From: SZUA-368 sp028533045
GTDB lineage: Bacteria > Spirochaetota > Spirochaetia > DSM-2461
Direction: 5' to 3'
Assembly (NCBI GenBank): GCA_050031985.1
Contig: JBNAIG010000031.1
Coordinates: forward strand, 1 to 64,000
Length of the DNA stretch: 64,000 nt
The first letter of the stretch is position 1, and every line of letters begins with the position of its first letter. Of the stretch, positions 48,346 through 57,100 are shown one piece after another. The notes beneath the pieces were generated by a model. The model was not told the origin of the DNA. It ran no database searches and saw nothing but the letters and a program-made list of their open reading frames with translations. The position numbers and the translations under genes are program-made.

Positions 48346-48779
48346 AGAAAGTTGTTCTGGTTTATCTTGTTTGTTTGGCTCCTTTTACCATCCTTTGGGG
48401 AGAAGAATATATTCTCCAGGTTCAGGTAAATACCCTGGATGGGGAAGGAACTCCCGTATGGAGTAACCAAATGGAGCGGCCCATGGGACTGGATGAAAGT
48501 GAATCGTTCCTTTTTAATGCGTCAAACGGGTCCTTAACGGTGACATTTTCCCTTCATGCTGTGGGAGAGGAAGAGCTTCTTCTGGTGGCGGGAAGCAGCT
48601 TTTGTCTCGATGAGAGCGATGAGTCTCGGGGCGTCTCGGCCAACCTAAAATCAATCTCCTTGAAAAAAGGAGAAAAAGTTGTATACTATCCCCTCGGAAA
48701 GAACGATGATAAGGACGAAGGGGGGACTCTCTTTTCCATGGAGCTGACAGTGTTTCCGGAGGAAAAGGGTAATATCTAA
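48342..48779 (+). CDS. Exported protein of unknown function
   Basis: This 145-residue protein has a signal peptide (MKKVVLVYLVCLAPFTILWG) and a beta-rich body. The GTG at 48342 overlaps the anti-sigma stop (GTGA), so it is coupled. The position between an anti-sigma factor and a TIG/transglutaminase-like protein suggests it belongs to the same envelope-stress or surface group. No family recognised. Confidence 0.75.
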   Translation: MKKVVLVYLVCLAPFTILWGEEYILQVQVNTLDGEGTPVWSNQMERPMGLDESESFLFNASNGSLTVTFSLHAVGEEELLLVAGSSFCLDESDESRGVSANLKSISLKKGEKVVYYPLGKNDDKDEGGTLFSMELTVFPEEKGNI

Positions 48780-48782
48780 TAT

Positions 48783-50414
48783 ATGCCCAGAAGAAATCTT
48801 ATAATATTGACTCTGTTTCTGCTACTTTCCGTAGTAGCATTTTTACTATTCACCCTCATGGACAGAAGGCCGCCCCGGCTTGAAGAAGTAAGCCGACTGC
48901 TTTCTGAACCGGGAGAGCGGATTCAAATTACGGGCCGCCGTTTTGGGGAGGACCGGGCCCTTTCGGAAGTCTATTTTGACGACCGTCAGCTTAACCTCTC
49001 CCATGTGGAGTCCTGGAGCGATGACACGGTAACCATTCTTGTTCCGCCCTTTAGCAATTCAGCCTTGATTACGGTGGAAACGGAGCATGGCCGGAGTAAT
49101 CCTCTCGTTCTTTACAATCAAAACGACTTCCCCAGTTTTTCCCTAGAACCGTTCCTGCCCGAACTGCCCTATATCGAATTTATCGATCCCAGTGAGGGAG
49201 GCGCGGGAACTCTTATTACCATCGAAGGTTCCAACTTCGGCGATAATCGCCGTTCCAGCTCTCTCCTCATAAATGGGAAAAAGGATAACCGGCTCGCTTT
49301 TTTTGATACCCCCCGGGAAAATGATTTTATCACTCTTGATTCTGAGGATTATGTCAGCTGGAATATGAATAGAATCTCTTTTTATGTACCGGAAGGAGTG
49401 GAATCGGGCTTTCTCTATATTAAAACGGACCGGGGTTACAGCAACCCCATCTATTTTGACGTTACCGAACAGGGGGCGAATACGATTCTGGGAGAATCGG
49501 TCCGCTACCAATTCGGCCAGTCCGTTGAGATAGACCGGATAGGTGCCCGGGAGAGTAACAGCCTCTTCCTGTGGCTCTCTCTTCCTGCTTCAGGGGCCCA
49601 ACAGAGTCATATTTCCCTTATTGCCGAATCGAATGAACCCTTTCTTTCACGGGGCGATTCAACTCTCTATCGCTTTGACAATATTCATTCGGGAGACAGT
49701 TTTTCCCTGGATCGCCAATTTACCGTCACCCTTCAGGACAGGAAGCTTGTGGTTCAGGCTGATTTGATCCCTCTTGGCTATGATGAGGGACGTACACTCT
49801 ATAAAAACTATACCGCAGAGACAGAGGACTATCCCCTGTCCAACCGGACCCTGGCCGGCCGGGCTGCCTATGCCGCCGGAGGGTATAGGAACCCCTATAG
49901 CAAGGCTCTTTCCATTTACGAATTTCTTCTGGCCCGGATTAGCTGGCAGGAAGAGGCCGTTGCCGGTTCTCCCTTAGCCGTTATTGACGGGAGAAAAGGG
50001 AACAGTGCCGATTACGCCCGGGCCTTAACCGCTCTCTACCGTTCCCAGGGACTTCCCGCCCGCGAGGTGAGCGGCATTCTTATAGATGATGAAGGGGTGG
50101 TTCAAAATCACCGTTGGGTTGAAGTTTATCTGGAGCGGGTGGGGTGGTTTCCCGTTGATCCCGCTCTAGCCGATGGGGCTTTAAGCCTGGAAGGTTATGG
50201 GAAAGACTATTTTTGGGGAGGGGTGACCAACCGCCATTTGGCCTTTTCCCGGGGAGAAGTGGAGTGCGGTGTTATCGATGACAGGGCTGTTTCCGTTAAA
50301 TGGGAGAATATTTATTCCAATCAGTCTGTCCATGAGGAGAGAGTGGGGAATATTGCCTATTATAGAAGTCGTTGGCACCTTCCCGAACTCATTCATTGGG
50401 CTGTGGAAGGGTAA
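48783..50414 (+). CDS. Membrane-anchored TIG-domain protein with transglutaminase-like domain
   Basis: This 543-residue protein has an N-terminal signal anchor (IILTLFLLLSVVAFLLFTL), two IPT/TIG Ig-like domains (GERIQITGRRFGED near 45 and GTLITIEGSNFGDN near 140) and a C-terminal transglutaminase-like domain. That domain keeps the His (NHRWVEVYL) and Asp (GWFPVDPAL) of the triad. Where the nucleophile Cys is expected (G-x-C-x-D) it reads GNSAD, so Ser replaces Cys. It may be a binding or altered-activity version. It is the last gene of the sigma/anti-sigma group. Confidence 0.85.
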   Translation: MPRRNLIILTLFLLLSVVAFLLFTLMDRRPPRLEEVSRLLSEPGERIQITGRRFGEDRALSEVYFDDRQLNLSHVESWSDDTVTILVPPFSNSALITVETEHGRSNPLVLYNQNDFPSFSLEPFLPELPYIEFIDPSEGGAGTLITIEGSNFGDNRRSSSLLINGKKDNRLAFFDTPRENDFITLDSEDYVSWNMNRISFYVPEGVESGFLYIKTDRGYSNPIYFDVTEQGANTILGESVRYQFGQSVEIDRIGARESNSLFLWLSLPASGAQQSHISLIAESNEPFLSRGDSTLYRFDNIHSGDSFSLDRQFTVTLQDRKLVVQADLIPLGYDEGRTLYKNYTAETEDYPLSNRTLAGRAAYAAGGYRNPYSKALSIYEFLLARISWQEEAVAGSPLAVIDGRKGNSADYARALTALYRSQGLPAREVSGILIDDEGVVQNHRWVEVYLERVGWFPVDPALADGALSLEGYGKDYFWGGVTNRHLAFSRGEVECGVIDDRAVSVKWENIYSNQSVHEERVGNIAYYRSRWHLPELIHWAVEG

Positions 50415-50431
50415 GAAAAAAAATCTTACAA

Positions 50432-50461
50432 TTGACAGAGCCCTTTTTGATCAAATATAAT
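50432..50461 (+). promoter_or_regulatory. Promoter of the cNMP-domain gene
   Basis: TTGACA (50432-50437), 18-base spacer, TATAAT (50456-50461), followed by a short leader with GAGGAG. Confidence 0.8.
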
Positions 50462-50490
50462 AGTTTTTATAGAACTAGAGGAGTAACAGC

Positions 50491-51696
50491 TTGCAGCTCA
50501 TGAAATTCAACAAGGGTGCTTACATCGTTGTTGAAGGAAAAACGGCCGATAATCTTTTTATTCTCAGGTCGGGTACAGTCGAACTTCAACGTGATTTCTC
50601 TGTTAGCGAAGGTGAAAGCGAGCATGTCGTTATCAAACCGGGAGACCTTTTTGGTGTTGTTTCGGCCTTGGCGGAACATTTTCACATCGAATCGGCTGTG
50701 GCTGTGACCGATTGTGAAATCATTGCCATCAAAGCTTCCGAATATACTACCATCATACAGAAAAAGAGCGATGTGGCTCTCAAGATTATCAATGGTTTCT
50801 CCGAGCGCCTTAGGGACCTGGATGAAGCCCTGACAAGAATCACCTTTAAAAAAACCGCCGAAATTGATAAGTATCATCTTATAAATGTGGCCGATTATTA
50901 CGCTAAGCAGAATAAATATAACCAGGCTTATTACGCCTATTATCGTTATCTTAAGACTTGCCCCGAAGGTGAGGGAGTAGGACACGCCAAAGAGGCCATG
51001 GCCAAGATTAAACCCTACCAAAAAGCGGTTCACCTAGAGACGAAGCAGGACGATTTCGTTCGGGTCTACCCGGATAACACCATGATATTCAGTGAAGGAG
51101 AAGAGGGGTCCGAGCTTTTTATCATTCAGACGGGAAGTGTGAAAATCACCAAGATCGTAAACGATAACGAAGTACTTCTGGCCACTCTTAAGCCCGGGGA
51201 TATTTTTGGGGAAATGGCCCTTTTGAATAATGAGCCCCGCAGCGCCTCTGCCATCGCTGGCGGTGATACAAAGATGATGACCGTTAACAAGCGGAACTTT
51301 GTAAAAATGGTTCAGCAGGAACCTAAGATGACCACACGGCTGACCACACTTTTAGCCGAGAGAATCTGGGCGCTCTATAAACAGTTGGCTAATGCGATGA
51401 TAGAGGACCCCACGGCAAAAATGACCGATGCTCTTCTGATCGAACTGGAAAAGAGTCGTGTTCCCTTCGGCTCAAAGATAAGTCATACCTTTTCCCAGGG
51501 GCCGGAGGATATTATTAAGATGGCAGGCTTGCAGAATGCCGAGGGGCGTCCGGCCTTGGAAAAGCTTATGAGTGAATGTAAATTGAGCATTATGGAAAAT
51601 CGTATCTTCGCAGAGGATGTGAGAGAAATCAAAAAGAGTGCCGATTACTACCGAAAAATGGCTCTTCTTAAGAAACAGCGGGAAGCCCGCCGTTAA
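50491..51696 (+). CDS. Protein with two cyclic-nucleotide-binding domains
   Basis: This 401-residue cytoplasmic protein has two cNMP-type beta-rolls. The first is near residues 5-100 (GDLFGVVSALA). The second is near 195-290 and includes GDIFGEMALLNNEPRSASA, which keeps the phosphate-binding Gly-Glu and Arg of a functional site. A helical, TPR-like linker joins them (YNQAYYAYYRYLKTCP). No DNA-binding helix-turn-helix is evident at the C-terminus, so it may act by protein contact. The TTG start at 50491 is seven bases after GAGGAG; ATG 50500 is too far from it. Confidence 0.88.
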   Translation: MQLMKFNKGAYIVVEGKTADNLFILRSGTVELQRDFSVSEGESEHVVIKPGDLFGVVSALAEHFHIESAVAVTDCEIIAIKASEYTTIIQKKSDVALKIINGFSERLRDLDEALTRITFKKTAEIDKYHLINVADYYAKQNKYNQAYYAYYRYLKTCPEGEGVGHAKEAMAKIKPYQKAVHLETKQDDFVRVYPDNTMIFSEGEEGSELFIIQTGSVKITKIVNDNEVLLATLKPGDIFGEMALLNNEPRSASAIAGGDTKMMTVNKRNFVKMVQQEPKMTTRLTTLLAERIWALYKQLANAMIEDPTAKMTDALLIELEKSRVPFGSKISHTFSQGPEDIIKMAGLQNAEGRPALEKLMSECKLSIMENRIFAEDVREIKKSADYYRKMALLKKQREARR

Positions 51697-51703
51697 GGCA
51701 TTT

Positions 51704-52336
51704 CTAAAAGAGGGGAAACACCGAGGCGGAACCCAGCATGGAAAGGCTTAGTCCGGCCGGTTCATTGATAACTTTAAACCAGCATTGAAAGAGATCTTCC
51801 GAAACAAGGGGAGAGAGAAGTATTCCCCTCGTACTTAATTGATTAATTAAGAGAGTGGGTACTTTTTCTCCCGGTGTAAGATTGAGAATAAAGTCAAAGG
51901 GAGCCATGCCTATCCATCCGTTCAGGTTGGAGTTATCTTTCTTGAGAGAGTAGGCGGCAGAGGCTTCCGCTCCCGGATCAATAAGATAAACCTCCATTCC
52001 CGAACGGGAAAGGGCTGTAGCGCAGTAAGACGCTTCTTCACCAATAATCAATACTCTGTGGTCCTCTTCCAGCCCCCCCTCACTCAGGAGATTGATCAAG
52101 GTTACCGGGGAAAGGGCCGCAACACCTTTTCTAAGGGGAATATCTATGGAATTATCGTTCATGTTCTCGTAACGTGAGGAGAGGAAGGGCCCGCGGTCGG
52201 TGGCTGCAAATCCCTGTACAAGAAAATTATCCTCCTCCTGTCCTGTTAATTCTACTAGTTGGATAATCAGGTCTCTATCCTGTCCCCAAAGGGGAAGAGA
52301 AAGTAGAATAAGCAGCAGGAAGTACAGTCGTCTCAT
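51704..52336 (-). CDS. Exported PCMT-like protein, degenerate
   Basis: This 210-residue protein has a signal peptide (MRRLYFLLLILLSLPLWGQ). The pattern then resembles protein-L-isoaspartate methyltransferase: a substrate-binding region, ALSPVTLINLL and HRVLIIGEEASYCATALSRS in place of the usual D-x-x-L-x-x-G-x-G-x-G-Y SAM loop. The Gly-rich loop is largely lost, so methyltransferase activity is doubtful. It follows the nitrilase gene with no gap; ATG 52336 is preferred to TTG 52339. Confidence 0.65.
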   Translation of the reverse strand: MRRLYFLLLILLSLPLWGQDRDLIIQLVELTGQEEDNFLVQGFAATDRGPFLSSRYENMNDNSIDIPLRKGVAALSPVTLINLLSEGGLEEDHRVLIIGEEASYCATALSRSGMEVYLIDPGAEASAAYSLKKDNSNLNGWIGMAPFDFILNLTPGEKVPTLLINQLSTRGILLSPLVSEDLFQCWFKVINEPAGLSLSMLGSASVFPLF

Positions 52337-52339
52337 CAA

Positions 52340-53191
52340 TTATTCCAGTGTAAAAAGAAAGGCGTCTTCCCCGTCGTAACGGGACGTGGCCTGGATTTGA
52401 GCATTATCGTCTCTTAGAGAAGAGTAACCTTCAAAGACATAACCCCCTATAGAACCGGTGAGCGATACGGTCAGGCCTAAATCAGCCTCACTGTCGGGGA
52501 GGCGGGAGGGGAGGGCCCCGGCGTAGTACTCCTCCGTATAGGGAAGCTCGTTGGCTTTGATATCTATCCAAAGGTCTACGGGAGGGACAATGGATTCCCA
52601 GTCGTCATGATAGGTGTCCCGGCAGATGGTAAGAAAGAAGGTTTTTCCCTTGATGGTAAAGGGTTCGGCATTTTCGATATCACCCCGGTCCAAACCAATG
52701 GCGTTAATCTCTATGTCGCCCAGAAAAACCTTGTCCTGGTGATGAAATAGGGCTCCTTCCGGGCCGTAGATCAGGGCTCTGTTATAGATTTTGTCCCCCA
52801 CTGCGGCGTAATAGGTACCGGCCAGAATATATTTGTTGTATTTTTTGGCCAGGGCTCCCCACTCTTTGTCCAGAAAGGCTTTGACTTCCGGGGCTGTCCG
52901 GCTAATTTCATCGCGGCTGAGGCTATTTATGAAGAGGTATCCCGCATAAACCGAGGTATATTCGGGGAAAATGATAAAGTCCGCCTCTTCAAGGGCTATG
53001 ATTTTATTCTCCACCGCTTCCCTAAAGGCCTGGCCCGAAGAGTAGACCAGGGGGGATACTTCGAATTGTACCGCTCCAATGACAAGAGGGTCTTCTGTAA
53101 AATCGGAATTGGCCAGAGAGAAAAGGGATGCCCCTCCAAGAATAATAAGTGTTGTTAAAATCAGGACTTTCATTCGTTTGAATCTAAACAT
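52340..53191 (-). CDS. Exported carbon-nitrogen hydrolase (nitrilase superfamily)
   Basis: This 283-residue protein has a signal peptide (ILTTLIILGGASLFSLA). The nitrilase triad is present: Glu in IIFPEYTSV, Lys in HHQDKVFLG and Cys in LTICRDTYHD. It should hydrolyse an amide or nitrile outside the cytoplasm; the substrate is unknown. The promoter TTGAAA-N17-TAGAAT ends eight bases before the ATG at 53191, so the mRNA may have almost no leader. ATG at 53173 is an internal alternative. Confidence 0.88.
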   Translation of the reverse strand: MFRFKRMKVLILTTLIILGGASLFSLANSDFTEDPLVIGAVQFEVSPLVYSSGQAFREAVENKIIALEEADFIIFPEYTSVYAGYLFINSLSRDEISRTAPEVKAFLDKEWGALAKKYNKYILAGTYYAAVGDKIYNRALIYGPEGALFHHQDKVFLGDIEINAIGLDRGDIENAEPFTIKGKTFFLTICRDTYHDDWESIVPPVDLWIDIKANELPYTEEYYAGALPSRLPDSEADLGLTVSLTGSIGGYVFEGYSSLRDDNAQIQATSRYDGEDAFLFTLE

Positions 53192-53199
53192 TGTTAAGC

Positions 53200-53228
53200 A
53201 TTCTAGGGGATTCTACCCTTGCTTTCAA
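53200..53228 (-). promoter_or_regulatory. Promoter of the nitrilase gene, near-leaderless
   Basis: TTGAAA (53223-53228), 17-base spacer, TAGAAT (53200-53205), eight bases before the ATG, no Shine-Dalgarno. Confidence 0.65.
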
Positions 53229-53326
53229 GTCTCTCTGTGGCAAGGGGTATTACAAAACTGTAACTTCACAAGAAATTTAATCTTTGCTATTCTGAAAACC
53301 ATATTTTCCAGCATCAAGAGGTTTAC

Positions 53327-54310
53327 ATGGAACGATTAAGCGATGCCGAATTAGCCCGTCACAGTGAGGTACTGGGGCGCATAAAGGCGGAGATGGAGAA
53401 GGTCATTATTGGTCAGGAGACTTTGATCGACCGTCTGCTTATCTCTCTGGTTTGTAATCAGCATGTTCTAATAGAAGGGGTTCCCGGTCTGGCCAAGACC
53501 CTTACGGTGAATACCCTTGCCGGTGTTATCTCCGGGGATTTCAAAAGGGTTCAGTTTACTCCGGACCTTCTCCCGGCGGACCTTCTGGGTACTCTGATTT
53601 TCAATCCCAGAGAAGGGGACTTTACCACAAAGAAAGGTCCCCTTTTTGCCAACATCATCCTGGCCGACGAAATTAACCGGGCCCCCGCCAAAGTGCAGAG
53701 TGCCCTTTTGGAAGCCATGCAGGAGCGGCAGATTACCATTGGGGACAGTACTTTCCCCCTGCCCGATCCCTTCATGGTTATGGCCACCCAGAACCCTATT
53801 GAACAGGAAGGAACCTATCCTCTGCCCGAAGCTCAGGTAGACCGATTTATGATGAAGGTTAAAATCGGTTATCCCGGGAAAGCGGAAGAGTTGGCCATTC
53901 TCAGGGCTCAGGGGAAAAACAGAGTGAATAACGCCGTGGAATCGGTGGTTAAGACAGAAGATATTTTGAGCCTCCGCGAAGCTCTGGACAGGGTTTATCT
54001 GGACAGCCGGGTGGAAGAGTATATTGTGGATTTGGTACAGGCCACTCGCGATCCCGCCGCCTATGGGATGGGGGATATGGCTGATTTAATCCGATGCGGC
54101 GCCTCTCCCCGAGCGGCTATCTATTTGACTTTGGCAGCCCGCGGTTACGCCCTGATTAACGGCCGGTCCTATGTGACTCCCCAGGATATCAAGTCTATCG
54201 GGATGGATGTACTGCGCCACCGTGTTATTATCAGTTACGAGGCGGAAGCGGAAGAGAAAAGCTCAGAAGAGATTGTGGCCGCCCTTTTTGACCATCTAGA
54301 GGTTCCCTAA
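53327..54310 (+). CDS. MoxR-family AAA+ ATPase
   Basis: This 327-residue protein has Walker A GVPGLAKT (near 48), Walker B ADEINRAP (near 107), sensor 1 ATQNPIEQEGTYPLPEAQ and arginine finger DRFMMK. MoxR ATPases act as chaperones with von Willebrand A-domain partners, and the following genes encode DUF58 and VWA proteins. AAGAGG precedes the ATG. It heads the bat-type operon that runs to 61348. Confidence 0.95.
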   Translation: MERLSDAELARHSEVLGRIKAEMEKVIIGQETLIDRLLISLVCNQHVLIEGVPGLAKTLTVNTLAGVISGDFKRVQFTPDLLPADLLGTLIFNPREGDFTTKKGPLFANIILADEINRAPAKVQSALLEAMQERQITIGDSTFPLPDPFMVMATQNPIEQEGTYPLPEAQVDRFMMKVKIGYPGKAEELAILRAQGKNRVNNAVESVVKTEDILSLREALDRVYLDSRVEEYIVDLVQATRDPAAYGMGDMADLIRCGASPRAAIYLTLAARGYALINGRSYVTPQDIKSIGMDVLRHRVIISYEAEAEEKSSEEIVAALFDHLEVP

Positions 54311-54321
54311 GGGAGTCGGAA

Positions 54322-55197
54322 ATGGATAGAGAGCTGCTAAAAAAACTCCGGCGCATCGAGATCGTCACGGGGAGGCGGGTAAATTCCACCTTTGCCGGTG
54401 AGTATCAGAGTGCTTTTAAGGGTAAGGGTATGGAGTTCGAAGAGGTCCGCCTTTACCAGCCGGGAGACGATATCCGCGATATAGACTGGAATGTTACCGC
54501 CCGTTCCGGCGAACCCCATATTAAACGATTCCGGGAAGAACGGGAGCTCACCGTTTTTCTTTTGGTCGACTTTTCCGAGTCGGGCCTGTTTGGTTCGGGG
54601 GAGAAGAGCAAGCGGGAGTGTGCTGCCGAACTGGCTGCGGTTCTCGCCTTTTCCGCCATTCGGAACAACGACCGGGTAGGGCTCATCGGCTATACGGACC
54701 GGGTGGAGCTTTTTGTTCCCGCCGCCAAGGGGGCTCGCCATGCCCTGCGGATTATCCGGGAAGTGCTGGGCCATGAACCGCAGGGAAAGGGAACCTCTCT
54801 GAACTGCGCCCTGGAGTATCTGGGAAAGGTTCAGCACAAAACGTCGGTGGTGTTCATGATCTCCGACTTCTATGACAGGGATTATGAGAAACGGCTCTCT
54901 CCCCTGGCTCTTAAACACGATATGACTGCTCTTATGCTAACGGACCGGCGGGAAAGGGAACTGCCCCGGGCCGGTTTGATCTCCCTGATTGAACGGGAAA
55001 CGGGACGGCGCCGCATTGTGGACAGCGGTTCGGAGAAGGTGCGCCGCCAGTGGGCCGCCAAGACCCGGGAGAGGTTGGACGAGCTAACCCGCACCATGGC
55101 CCGCCGGGGAATCCCCCTGGTAAATCTGGACAGCTCCGGAGACTGGGTCAAGGAACTGAGCCTCTACTTTTTAACTAAACAGACCGGAGGAGCCTAA
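54322..55197 (+). CDS. DUF58 protein (MoxR partner)
   Basis: This 291-residue protein has the DUF58 signature YQPGDDIRDIDWNVTAR near 48-64, followed by KRFREERELTVFLLVD and the VWA-like SESGLFGSG. DUF58 proteins always accompany MoxR ATPases and are thought to bind metal through a VWA-like fold. It lies 11 bases after moxR and overlaps the next gene. Confidence 0.93.
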   Translation: MDRELLKKLRRIEIVTGRRVNSTFAGEYQSAFKGKGMEFEEVRLYQPGDDIRDIDWNVTARSGEPHIKRFREERELTVFLLVDFSESGLFGSGEKSKRECAAELAAVLAFSAIRNNDRVGLIGYTDRVELFVPAAKGARHALRIIREVLGHEPQGKGTSLNCALEYLGKVQHKTSVVFMISDFYDRDYEKRLSPLALKHDMTALMLTDRRERELPRAGLISLIERETGRRRIVDSGSEKVRRQWAAKTRERLDELTRTMARRGIPLVNLDSSGDWVKELSLYFLTKQTGGA

Positions 55198-56123
55198 TGA
55201 GGAAGATTCCTCTTTTTTTACTAATTATTGCTCTCTTTTCTTGCGGTGGGAAAGAAAATCCTTCCCTGAATCAGAAAATCCGCGGGGAAGGGGAGAGAAG
55301 CCTGATTTTAAAGGCCGGACCGGAAGAGGTCTGGGTGGGAGTCCCCTTTACTCTGGAACTGACCATGAAGGGGGAGAAAGAGGATGATGTTCTCTTTCCC
55401 AAGATAGGTCAGTCCTTTTTACCGGAAGGTCTTCTTCTTAGGGATTACCGGGCCGATGATAATCTTTTAATTCTTACGGTAAAGGCGGAAAAGGCCGGAG
55501 TCTACGCAATTCCGCCTTTAAACGTGCTTTTTGATAATGCTGCGGGCGGTGTGGAACTCCTTACCCGGCCCGTTGAATTTGAGGTTGTCTCTCTTATACA
55601 GGAAGGAGAGGAGCTTTCTCCTTTGGCCGGCTCCCGGCGAATCGGATTTCTCACTACCCTTCAGACTGTCATTGCCATCGCCGCCCTTTTGGTGGCGGGA
55701 CTTTTCCTTTTCTGGCTCCTCTATTGGCGAAAAAGGGTTAAAATCACTCCTCCCGAACCTATTTGGATTACTCTGGAACGGGGAAAAACCGAACTTTTAG
55801 CCGACGAAAACCTTATGGAAGGGGATCGGGGCGTTTTTTATGACCGGTCCGTCTCCCTTGTGAAGAAAGCCCTGGACGGCGTTTACGGAGAAAATACGGG
55901 AGAACGCACCCGGGAAGAGTTTATGGAAAGCCTTCTCCTTTCCTCCCGCTATGAGGCGGAGGTAAAGGCCTGGTTTGTGAAGTTTTTTGAGCGGGCCGAT
56001 ATGGTGCGTTTCGCCCGGTCCGAAGTCGCCCGGGATAGGGCATTGGCCGATTTGGATGAAACTGTTCGCTTTGTGAGCCGCGCCGCCGAAGAAGCCCAAA
56101 AAGAAGAGGAGGACAAATCGTGA
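55197..56123 (+). CDS. Lipoprotein with one membrane span in the bat operon
   Basis: This 308-residue protein has a lipobox-like ALFSCGG (Cys 16). A beta-rich extracytoplasmic domain of about 120 residues resembles the BatD N-terminal type. A single span (VIAIAALLVAGLFLFWLLYW near 160-180) precedes a cytoplasmic helical tail of about 120 residues. The lay-out recalls DUF4381-type proteins of the same operons. Lipidation and a second span together are unusual, so the Cys may be incidental. It overlaps both neighbours. Confidence 0.8.
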   Translation: MRKIPLFLLIIALFSCGGKENPSLNQKIRGEGERSLILKAGPEEVWVGVPFTLELTMKGEKEDDVLFPKIGQSFLPEGLLLRDYRADDNLLILTVKAEKAGVYAIPPLNVLFDNAAGGVELLTRPVEFEVVSLIQEGEELSPLAGSRRIGFLTTLQTVIAIAALLVAGLFLFWLLYWRKRVKITPPEPIWITLERGKTELLADENLMEGDRGVFYDRSVSLVKKALDGVYGENTGERTREEFMESLLLSSRYEAEVKAWFVKFFERADMVRFARSEVARDRALADLDETVRFVSRAAEEAQKEEEDKS

Positions 56124-57100
56124 CATTTCAATCGCCCCTGGCTTTTCTTTTTCTTCTTTTTATTCCCCTCCTTCTCTATATTCGCAAAATCAGTAGAGGC
56201 CGGGGGTACGCCTTTCCCTCCTTTGATGTGCTTTCCCGGGAGACAAAAACCCTCCGGGAGCGGCTCGTCTATCTTCCGGAGATTTTTTTGGCCCTGGCCT
56301 TTCTCTTTTTTGTTATTGCCCTGGCCCGGCCTCAAAAGGGATTCTCCCAGGTGCGCCAGGTGACTAACGGTATTGCTGTGGAAATCGTTATTGACCGGTC
56401 CAGTAGTATGAGTGCCCAGGTAAACAATAGCCAAAATCGTTTGGACGTGGTTAAGGAGCTCTTCAAGGATTTTGTAAAGGCCCGGCCCGACGACATGATA
56501 GGGCTCATCTCCTTTGCCCGCTACGCCGATACCAACGCCCCCCTTACCCTGGCACATAGCGTGCTGCCCCAGTTCATGGACGGGATAAACCTGGTTCAGG
56601 TAGAGTCGGAAGACGGTACGGCCATTGGGGATGCTTTGGCCCTTGCCGCCGCCCGTCTCCATACGGCAGAGGAGGAAGAGGGCTACGAAATAAAAAGCCG
56701 CGTTGTCGTCCTTCTGACGGACGGGGTGAATAATCAAGGACGGCGTACCCCGGAGGAAGCGGCCGAGCTGGCTGCCGAATGGGGCATTAAGGTGTATACC
56801 ATAGGTTTTAGCGAATCCAGCGTTATGGGACAAATTTTTGGAACAGGCCGATTCAATGTGGATGAGGCGGCTTTGGAAAGTATTGCCGAAAAGACTGGGG
56901 GAAGTTATTTCCGAGCTGGTGATGAAAAGAGTCTTGAAGAGGTCTTCCAGGAGATTAATAAGATGGAAACCACCGAAGTAGAGGCTTATACCTACCGTGA
57001 ATACAAGGAATTTTTTGTTCCCTTTGCCCTAGCCGGTTTCATTTGTCTTTTTGCTTACACCATTCTTTCGGCGACCCTCTTTAGGAGGCTGGAAATATGA
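56120..57100 (+). CDS. batA: BatA-type von Willebrand factor A protein
   Basis: This 326-residue protein has N-terminal membrane segments (LAFLFLLFIPLLLYI and FLALAFLFFVIALA). A VWA domain with an intact MIDAS, DRSSSMSA (near 94-101), Thr in EDGTAIGDAL and TDGVNNQG, follows, and then a C-terminal span. It sits in the inner membrane with the VWA domain outside. The GTG at 56120 overlaps the previous stop and follows GAGGAGG. Confidence 0.92.
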   Translation: MTFQSPLAFLFLLFIPLLLYIRKISRGRGYAFPSFDVLSRETKTLRERLVYLPEIFLALAFLFFVIALARPQKGFSQVRQVTNGIAVEIVIDRSSSMSAQVNNSQNRLDVVKELFKDFVKARPDDMIGLISFARYADTNAPLTLAHSVLPQFMDGINLVQVESEDGTAIGDALALAAARLHTAEEEEGYEIKSRVVVLLTDGVNNQGRRTPEEAAELAAEWGIKVYTIGFSESSVMGQIFGTGRFNVDEAALESIAEKTGGSYFRAGDEKSLEEVFQEINKMETTEVEAYTYREYKEFFVPFALAGFICLFAYTILSATLFRRLEI

